Source: Caldifarciminota bacterium
Lineage (GTDB): Bacteria; Hydrothermota; Tepidihabitantia; SM23-42
Direction of reading: 5' to 3'
Length of the DNA: 9,644 nucleotides
Assembly: GCA_030671005.1 (NCBI GenBank)
Contig: DAOVAN010000057.1
Span: forward strand, 1-9,644
In this document: one piece after another, positions 4,722 to 9,644 of the stretch
Numbering within the stretch: position 1 is the stretch's first letter
How the letters are laid out: every line of letters begins with the position of its first letter
The notes under the pieces: generated by a model
Seen by the model: only the letters and a program-made list of their open reading frames with translations
Told to the model about the DNA's origin: nothing
Database searches by the model: none
Made by a program: the position numbers and the translations under genes

Positions 4722-5981
4722 ATGAAGGATCTGAGTCAAATCAAGAAGATACCTTTGACCGATGCCGATGCATTCGTCGATATCGTCGCCAATGCATACC
4801 CGGGCTTCAGGATCATCAGTCCTGAGGAGAAGAAGAAGACGAGAAGAAGTTTTATCAAGCTTTTAAGAAACCCGACAATCGACCATTACGGATTGTACAG
4901 ACATGGGGAACTATTAGGAGGCATGCGCACCTATGATTTTGCCATGAATCTTTTTTCTATGAAAACACTCGTGGGTGGTGTCGGTCTGGTCGCGGTTGAC
5001 TTGTTACATAAGAAAGAAAAAGTATGTAAGGAACTGATATCGTTTTTTATTGATTTATATAGAAAAAAGAATGCGCCTATTGTTGCGTTATATCCTTTCC
5101 GCCCGGATTTCTATAGGAAAATGGGTTTTGGCTATGGTACGAAAGTAAACCTGTATAAGATCAAACCGGGTGATTTACCACGGGGCACTTCGAAGAAACA
5201 CATTCGCTTTCTTACCGGGCGAGACCGTAAAGCATTCCGAAAATGCTGCTACCAGTATTTCCTTAAGCGCCATGGGATGTTCGAGATAAAGAAGCATGAA
5301 ATCGACTATTTCTTCAAGTACCCAGAAGCGAAGACTGTGGTATACGAGAGGAAAGATAAGATACTCGGGTATCTTTCCTTCGTGTTCGAAAAGACATCAG
5401 GTGATAACATGTTGCGCAATAACATTGTGATTAGAGAATTGGTTTACGAGAACCGGGATGTGCTTCTCGAGATTTTGACTTTCTTACAGAACCAACTGGA
5501 CCAAATAACTCAGATCTTCTTTCCCACGCAAGATGACTTCTTCCATTTCTTACCCCTTGATCCGCGTGATGATTCTGAGAATCTTATACCCATAATAGGT
5601 CACCAGACGAATACCCAAGGGATCGGCATCATGTACCGGGTGATCGATACCAGGGGCGTATTCAAATTGCTAGAGAATCATAATTTCGGTAATCAGGACT
5701 GCCGGTTGAGGTTATTCATAAAGGATAGTTTTCTGAAGGAGAATGAAGGTCAGCTGATAGTTCATTTCAAGGGGGGTAAACCATCTCTGAAAAGGCATGC
5801 CGACTTTGATGTGGAGGTGAATATCGATATTGCGGATTTCTCTTCACTTCTTATGGGCTCGGTAAATTACCATAGTCTCTTCGAGTATGGCCTATCAGAT
5901 ATCTCGGATGAGCGTTATGTTGATACGGTGGCAAAGGTTTTTGGGGTTGAACAGAAGCCGATTTGCCACACAATATTCTAG
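4722..5981 (+). CDS. Eis-type GNAT N-acetyltransferase
   Basis: From the ATG at 4722 the product has 419 residues and no signal peptide. The build fits the Eis family, which acetylates amines using acetyl-CoA: an N-terminal GNAT domain (about 10-150), a second GNAT-like domain (about 155-285) and a C-terminal SCP2-like domain (about 295-410). The acetyl-CoA loop is VGGVGLVAVDLLHKKEKV (84-101). FYRKMGFGYG places Tyr131 where Eis has its general acid, and the chain ends in Phe, whose carboxylate is the general base in Mycobacterium tuberculosis Eis. A TTG at 4716 is an alternative start, but neither codon has an evident SD. It follows fabD by 15 bases. The natural substrate is unknown, and aminoglycoside modification should not be assumed. 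Confidence 0.85.
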   Translation: MKDLSQIKKIPLTDADAFVDIVANAYPGFRIISPEEKKKTRRSFIKLLRNPTIDHYGLYRHGELLGGMRTYDFAMNLFSMKTLVGGVGLVAVDLLHKKEKVCKELISFFIDLYRKKNAPIVALYPFRPDFYRKMGFGYGTKVNLYKIKPGDLPRGTSKKHIRFLTGRDRKAFRKCCYQYFLKRHGMFEIKKHEIDYFFKYPEAKTVVYERKDKILGYLSFVFEKTSGDNMLRNNIVIRELVYENRDVLLEILTFLQNQLDQITQIFFPTQDDFFHFLPLDPRDDSENLIPIIGHQTNTQGIGIMYRVIDTRGVFKLLENHNFGNQDCRLRLFIKDSFLKENEGQLIVHFKGGKPSLKRHADFDVEVNIDIADFSSLLMGSVNYHSLFEYGLSDISDERYVDTVAKVFGVEQKPICHTIF

Positions 5982-6016
5982 TATAGTCACTTTTTTGACC
6001 TAATAGTAACATCACA

Positions 6017-6031
6017 GTAGTAGAATACTAC
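6017..6031. promoter_or_regulatory. perfect palindrome between two operons
   Basis: GTAGTA-GAA-TACTAC is a perfect 6-bp inverted repeat 36 bases after the acetyltransferase stop and 22 bases before the -35 box of the next promoter. No T-run follows, so it is a poor intrinsic terminator. It could be an operator or an mRNA-end hairpin. Confidence 0.35.
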
Positions 6032-6052
6032 ATTATCACGGGCAATTCGCAG

Positions 6053-6081
6053 TTGACATGACGGAAATTCTGTGTTATCAT
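6053..6081 (+). promoter_or_regulatory. strong sigma70-type promoter, probably giving a leaderless mRNA
   Basis: TTGACA (6053-6058) matches the -35 consensus fully, the spacer is 17 bases, and TATCAT (6076-6081) matches the -10 consensus at 5 of 6 bases. Transcription would start about six to seven bases after the -10 box, at or next to the A of the ATG at 6088. No SD precedes that ATG. It should drive the nucleotidylyltransferase-TPR-glycosyltransferase operon. Confidence 0.75.
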
Positions 6082-6087
6082 AACTGC

Positions 6088-7056
6088 ATGAATGTTATTA
6101 TACCAGTTGCTGGTGAAGGCACACGTCTGAGACCCCATACCTATGCAGTACCTAAGAGTCTGCTCTACGTGGCTGGTAAACCGATTCTCGGGCACATTCT
6201 AGACCGTCTCGAGGGTTTGGAGATATCTACCCTGGCCATAGTACTTGGTGATAAGGGTGAAGCAATAATGGATTTCTGCAAACAATATCCATTCAGCTTC
6301 AAGTATATTCTACAGGAAGAAAGATTGGGCTTAGGGCACGCGATCCATCTGGGGGCGCAGGGGTTGAAAGGCGCGACAATGGTTTTGTTAGGCGACACGA
6401 TAATTGATGTCGATTACAAGACATTCTGCAGTAGCGATACGAATGTCCTGGCGGTAAAGGAGGTCGCGGACCCGAGAAGATTCGGTGTTGTCGAATTAGA
6501 AGGCGACAATGTTGTCGACCTCGTAGAAAAACCGAAGCAACCGAAGTCAAATTTGATCATCGTTGGTCTTTACTATTTTCGAGATATTGAGACAATATAT
6601 AGCGCGGTTGATTACATTATGCAGAAGGATATCAGGGTAAAGAATGAGTTTCAACTCACTGACGCGTTGAAGCATCTGCTGCAGAAAGGCGAAAGATTCA
6701 AGACCACAAAGATAGAACACTGGTATGATTGTGGTACAGCCGCAGCGCTAATTGAGACTAACCGCCATCTCCTTAAGAAAACTCAACATTATAATGAAAG
6801 AGAGAACAGTATTATCATACCCCCGGTTTATATTGCTGATTCTGCAAATGTGACAAGTGCAATCATAGGTCCTAACGTATCGATCGGCGACGATGTGACG
6901 ATCAAGAACTCCATTATAAGAGACGCGATTATTAACCGCGGGGCACACGTTGAGGGTGTGCTTTTGGCCGAGTCGATTATCGGTGAGAAGGTTTTCGTGA
7001 GAAGCAGTTATAAGAAATTGAGCGTTAGTGCTTCATCGGTTGTAGAATTTCCATGA
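6088..7056 (+). CDS. sugar-1-phosphate nucleotidylyltransferase (RmlA/StrD-like, with beta-helix tail)
   Basis: The enzyme joins an NTP and a sugar-1-phosphate to make an NDP-sugar and pyrophosphate. From the ATG at 6088 it has 322 residues. The nucleotide-binding loop is PVAGEGTRLRP (6-16), followed by PKSLL (22-26), LGDT with Asp103 as a metal/sugar-binding acid, EKP (147-149), GLYYF, and NEFQLTDA (186-193). From about 242 to 312 the sequence has hexapeptide repeats (IADSANV, IIGPNVSIGDDVTI, IIRDAIINRGAHV) that form a left-handed beta-helix, as in long RmlA or GlmU-like enzymes. A start at 6058 would add 10 residues without homology and falls inside the -35 box, so 6088 is preferred. The nucleotide and sugar cannot be fixed; dTTP with glucose-1-phosphate is the commonest case. 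Its stop overlaps the next start (ATGA). Confidence 0.9.
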   Translation: MNVIIPVAGEGTRLRPHTYAVPKSLLYVAGKPILGHILDRLEGLEISTLAIVLGDKGEAIMDFCKQYPFSFKYILQEERLGLGHAIHLGAQGLKGATMVLLGDTIIDVDYKTFCSSDTNVLAVKEVADPRRFGVVELEGDNVVDLVEKPKQPKSNLIIVGLYYFRDIETIYSAVDYIMQKDIRVKNEFQLTDALKHLLQKGERFKTTKIEHWYDCGTAAALIETNRHLLKKTQHYNERENSIIIPPVYIADSANVTSAIIGPNVSIGDDVTIKNSIIRDAIINRGAHVEGVLLAESIIGEKVFVRSSYKKLSVSASSVVEFP

Positions 7057-8033
7057 TCATAACAATACTGCTCTGCGTTACTCTGGACCTCAATCCACCA
7101 GAAGCAGAATCTCTGATGAAAGCAGGTCTTGAACACGCATATGTAGAACAATTCGATAGTGCCAAGATATATTTCGACGAGATAATGTACAATTACCCGG
7201 AGAATCCGGCGGGCTATTTTCTGAATGCCGCACTTCTTCAATTAAAGATGATGGATGCGTGCCGGTTTGAAAAAGAAGATGAATACCTGCGTTTGATGAG
7301 AAAGACTGTAGCCCGAGCCGAGAAGATTCTCTCCGAACAAAACAACCTGTGGGCAAAATTCTATCTAGCTAATTCCTATGCCTATCAGGCTGTATACAAG
7401 GGATACCGTAAGGATTACTTTGAGACATTCAAGCTTGGTGTTAAGGGCGGTAGAATGATGCAGGATATTGTAAAGGAAGATTCAACATTCTATGATGCGT
7501 ACCTCGCGGTCGGCACGTACGAATACTTCTGGGCACGGGCCTCAAGATACTTGCCGTTTTTTAACCTGGGGGGAGGAGATGTTGAAGGCGCGATAGCGAA
7601 ATTACACATCGCTGCTGAAAAGAGTATCTATTCCGGACCAACGGCGAGGAATTCTCTAGTTTTCATATATGGTGAGGAAGGTCACTATGAAAAAGCGGTG
7701 GCGATTATTGACAGTCTTTTGGCCGCATATCCAGCATCGAGAACATTCTTGTGGAACAAAGCAGAATTAGCATTCAAGTGGGAGGAGTACCGAATCGCCG
7801 CTGAGCTATTTGAGGAACTCTATAATCGCTATGATTCGTATAATGAGAAGAATTACGCGAATTTGGCACAGTGTCGTCTCAACATGGGTATATGCTTTGG
7901 TGAGCTGGGCGATAAGGACTCCGCAAGGAAATACCTGAAGGATGTGATAAAATTCAAAGAACACTCGGATAATTACCCGCAAATCAAGGGGTATTGTCGC
8001 GAGGCTTATGTGTTACTTAATCGTCTACTGTAG
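7053..8033 (+). CDS. tetratricopeptide-repeat protein, probably exported
   Basis: This 326-residue protein has no recognised enzymatic motif. Short helical pairs recur: residues about 17-50 (AGLEHAYVEQFDSAKIYFDEI, then NPAGYFLNAALL), 98-150, and a clearer TPR block near 200-320 (HYEKAVAIIDSLLAAYPAS, EEYRIAAELFEELY, GELGDKDSARKYLKDVI). A central part with YEYFWARASRYLPFFNLGGGD (about 153-173) interrupts the repeats. The N-terminus MIITILLCVTL is hydrophobic but lacks a basic residue, so export is only possible. It begins at an ATGA overlap with the nucleotidylyltransferase stop and has no SD, so it relies on translational coupling. TPR proteins usually scaffold complexes; the operon suggests a role in surface polysaccharide assembly. 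Confidence 0.8.
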   Translation: MIITILLCVTLDLNPPEAESLMKAGLEHAYVEQFDSAKIYFDEIMYNYPENPAGYFLNAALLQLKMMDACRFEKEDEYLRLMRKTVARAEKILSEQNNLWAKFYLANSYAYQAVYKGYRKDYFETFKLGVKGGRMMQDIVKEDSTFYDAYLAVGTYEYFWARASRYLPFFNLGGGDVEGAIAKLHIAAEKSIYSGPTARNSLVFIYGEEGHYEKAVAIIDSLLAAYPASRTFLWNKAELAFKWEEYRIAAELFEELYNRYDSYNEKNYANLAQCRLNMGICFGELGDKDSARKYLKDVIKFKEHSDNYPQIKGYCREAYVLLNRLL

Positions 8034-8052
8034 AAAAGGTCATACAAACTCT

Positions 8053-8056
8053 GGAG
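8053..8056 (+). promoter_or_regulatory. ribosome binding site that points to an ATT start
   Basis: GGAG at 8053-8056 stands six bases before ATT at 8063. It is the only SD-like site positioned to initiate the full-length glycosyltransferase frame. Confidence 0.6.
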
Positions 8057-8062
8057 TAGCTC

Positions 8063-9277
8063 ATTAAGAACCTATTACTCATTACTTATTATTGGCCGCC
8101 GTTAGGTGGTCCTGGTTCCTTGAGACCCGTGAAGTTTGCGAAGTACCTACCTCGGTTTGGAATCAGGCCAATAATCCTCACCCGTAAAGATATCGCATAT
8201 CACAGCTATGACGACGAGCTGGGAAGGGAGTTACCGAATCTTGAGGTCCGGAGAACCGAATCCTTAGACCCGGCGCGTGTTCTCTTTCGGCTGGGCATGA
8301 AAGAATATGCCATGCAGAAGTGGCATAGGTCGATCAAACAAACCATCAATTTCCCTGATAATAAAACACCCTGGGTGCCGTTTGCCTATGCTGCTGGTGC
8401 GAGAATTGACTTTGACTATATCTTTGTCAGCGCCCCACCCTTCAGCACGTTCATTACCGGTTATTATCTTGCTCGGAGCACTGGAAAGCCACTGATCGTG
8501 GATTTTCGTGATGCTTGGTTAGAATTCCCGTTTATGCCTTATAAGGGTATGCTGCAGAAGAAATTCGTGCGTCACTGGGAGGAAAAAATAGTGGAACATG
8601 CACGAATGATCACTGTAGTTGATGATAATATCAAGAACGCTTTGACTAACCGGTATTCCCAGGTTTCATCAAAGATACATGTCATTCCTAATGGTTATGA
8701 CCCCGATGATTTTGCGCCTGTAGAGCGCCCCAGAGTTTTTACTATGTCATATCTCGGTACCATTAGAGATGAGAGGGATCCGCAGAATATCATAAGTGCG
8801 ATAGAAAGATTCAAAGCCGTAAATAACATCAGAGATGACGATATTAATCTAAAATTCATCGGTCACGTTGAACCGAAATACTTGAGTTTAATCAAGCGAT
8901 ACGACTTTACTATGGCCACCGGTCATGTGCCATATCAGCAGGCGATAAGAGACTTCTGTGCATCCCACCTCGCAGTGCTTATTACGACGGGTAGTGAGTA
9001 TTTCTTCCCAAGTCGTCAGAATGAGTATCTTGCTTCTGGATTGCCGATTGTTGTGTGTGGTAAGTCAAAGGGTCTACATCTGTTTGAGAGTGCCTTTAAG
9101 CAAGGCTACCCCGGATGGATTTTTGATTATAATGACATTGATGGCATGAGTGAGCAGATTTCGAACGTCTATCAGAAATACAAAAGGGGAAAAGTGATTA
9201 AAGGTATAACACCATATAAACAATACACACGTGAAAACCTGGCGAACAGGTTGGCGCAGCTCATTAATAAGATATAA
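8063..9277 (+). CDS. GT-B glycosyltransferase (GT4-like), likely ATT start
   Basis: GT4-type enzymes transfer a sugar from a nucleotide donor to a growing glycan at the inner face of the membrane. From ATT at 8063 the protein has 404 residues, a normal size. The N-terminal strand and glycine-rich loop read KNLLLITYYWPPLGGPGS and RPVKFAKYL follows, the hallmark start of this family. YIFVSAPPFS and VDFRDAW follow in the N-domain, then VIPNGYDPDDF at the domain linker. The C-domain shows YLGTIRDERDP, IGH, and the donor-site region FPSRQNEYLASGLPIV with Glu321. In frame there is a TAG at 8057-8059, and no ATG, GTG or TTG before 8120. A start at TTG 8120 would remove the conserved loop. Either ATT is used or an ATG has mutated or been miscalled. 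It follows the TPR gene by 29 bases. Donor and acceptor are unknown. Confidence 0.88.
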   Translation: MKNLLLITYYWPPLGGPGSLRPVKFAKYLPRFGIRPIILTRKDIAYHSYDDELGRELPNLEVRRTESLDPARVLFRLGMKEYAMQKWHRSIKQTINFPDNKTPWVPFAYAAGARIDFDYIFVSAPPFSTFITGYYLARSTGKPLIVDFRDAWLEFPFMPYKGMLQKKFVRHWEEKIVEHARMITVVDDNIKNALTNRYSQVSSKIHVIPNGYDPDDFAPVERPRVFTMSYLGTIRDERDPQNIISAIERFKAVNNIRDDDINLKFIGHVEPKYLSLIKRYDFTMATGHVPYQQAIRDFCASHLAVLITTGSEYFFPSRQNEYLASGLPIVVCGKSKGLHLFESAFKQGYPGWIFDYNDIDGMSEQISNVYQKYKRGKVIKGITPYKQYTRENLANRLAQLINKI

Positions 9278-9644
9278 GACTGTCACTTTGTACAACCGTG
9301 ATCTCCACCCCGGACATTGTGTAGTTACCTGATTTATCAGGTGTTTGTGATGATGTTTCAAGAAACCCGGTAAATCGAACAACTACGCGGGTCGTGTTTT
9401 GCCATTGTCACTTGAAGCCCAATGAATTGGGCAACTACTTGAACCAAATGGTCGGATGGTTAGGGTTAAGATGCTGGAAACTAACATCCGATTCTTGAAT
9501 CGAGTATCCAGAATCTCATCAAGCTCCCCAACCTCTGCTATTTTCACTCGCATCTGTTTTGTGATGCGATACTCAATTTGGCAACCACATTGCAAATTTG
9601 GGGAAATTCACTCACCTCGTTAACACTCGGCATACTGAAATCGG
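9278..9644. repeat. gene-free, palindrome-rich region at the right edge
   Basis: No convincing gene is visible on either strand. Inverted repeats follow one another: GTAGTT/AACTAC (9321-9326/9381-9386) enclosing ACCTGA-TTTA-TCAGGT (9327-9342) and GTTT-CAAG-AAAC (9355-9366); GCCCAA-TGAA-TTGGGC (9417-9432); CGGATGGTTAG/CTAACATCCG (9453-9463/9481-9490); GATTCTTGAATC (9490-9501); TCGCATC/GATGCGA (9548-9554/9563-9569); AATTTG/CAAATT (9575-9580/9593-9598). CAACTAC occurs twice (9380-9386 and 9432-9438). None has a T-run that would make it a standard terminator, although the first could end the operon. Confidence 0.6.
9417..9432. repeat. perfect GCCCAA-TGAA-TTGGGC hairpin
   Basis: The 6-bp stem with a TGAA loop is flanked by direct copies of ACTTGAA (9410-9416 and 9436-9442). 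It is the most GC-rich hairpin in the right-hand intergenic region and stands alone from any gene. Confidence 0.45.

Noticed and set aside
4722..5981. Naming the Eis-like gene as an antibiotic resistance gene
   Set aside because: Family resemblance does not show aminoglycoside activity, and the setting beside fatty-acid genes suggests a different substrate.
6058..6087. ATG at 6058 as the nucleotidylyltransferase start
   Set aside because: It lies on the last base of the -35 hexamer, adds ten residues outside the family N-terminus, and would be upstream of the predicted transcription start.
8120..9277. TTG at 8120 as the glycosyltransferase start
   Set aside because: It would remove the conserved YYWPPLGGPGS loop, and the GG-rich bases before it are the codons of that loop rather than an SD site.
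9383..9595. Minus-strand frame of 70 codons in the right-hand spacer (and a 102-codon one at 9074-9382)
   Set aside because: The first coincides with serial hairpins and matches no family. The second mostly lies antisense inside the glycosyltransferase gene.

Overview
Taxonomy is not certain from one window. It is bacterial DNA with moderate-to-low GC. Coding regions are tightly packed and AGGAGG-type Shine-Dalgarno (SD) sites occur. The tRNA genes have no encoded CCA, and sigma70-type -35/-10 boxes are close to the E. coli consensus. The intergenic DNA is full of short degenerate word repeats (AAATTCCAAATC-like, ACAGGA-like) and back-to-back palindromes. Together with a possible secretion-tail-like C-terminus at the left edge and the overall gene mix, this suggests an uncultured candidate-phylum bacterium, perhaps of the WOR-3 (Stahlbacteria) kind. 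That assignment is a low-confidence inference.

Layout. Bases 1-337 hold a possible last few codons of an incoming gene and a non-coding stretch of AT-rich word repeats and hairpins. Bases 338-866 are a tRNA locus: tRNA-Ser(UGA) on the minus strand, then tRNA-Gln(CUG) and tRNA-Ser(GCU) on the plus strand. Two near-consensus promoters stand back to back between the Ser(UGA) and Gln genes. Bases 867-1354 contain no convincing gene but carry an array of structured units. Each unit is a short GC-rich hairpin followed by a second hairpin, and between two of the copies one stem base pair changes on both sides.

Bases 1355-5981 form a compact plus-strand operon: gltX (glutamyl-tRNA synthetase), a JAMM/MPN+ metalloprotease-like protein whose start lies inside gltX, acpS (holo-ACP synthase), fabD (malonyl-CoA:ACP transacylase) and an Eis-type GNAT acetyltransferase. 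AcpS and FabD act in consecutive steps of fatty-acid synthesis: AcpS arms ACP with phosphopantetheine and FabD loads it with malonyl.

Bases 6053-9277 form a second plus-strand operon: a sugar-1-phosphate nucleotidylyltransferase with a left-handed beta-helix tail, a TPR protein, and a GT4-type glycosyltransferase. These fit surface or secreted glycan synthesis. Two start sites are notable. A TTGACA-17-TATCAT promoter sits so close to the nucleotidylyltransferase ATG that its mRNA is probably leaderless. The glycosyltransferase reading frame carries its conserved glycine-rich N-terminus upstream of any ATG, GTG or TTG, which points to an ATT start at 8063 behind a GGAG site.

Bases 9278-9644 hold no recognisable gene but contain at least five inverted repeats, a second palindrome-rich intergenic region. 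No CRISPR array, insertion sequence or defence system was found. The most unusual material is the structured intergenic repeats and the two non-standard translation starts.
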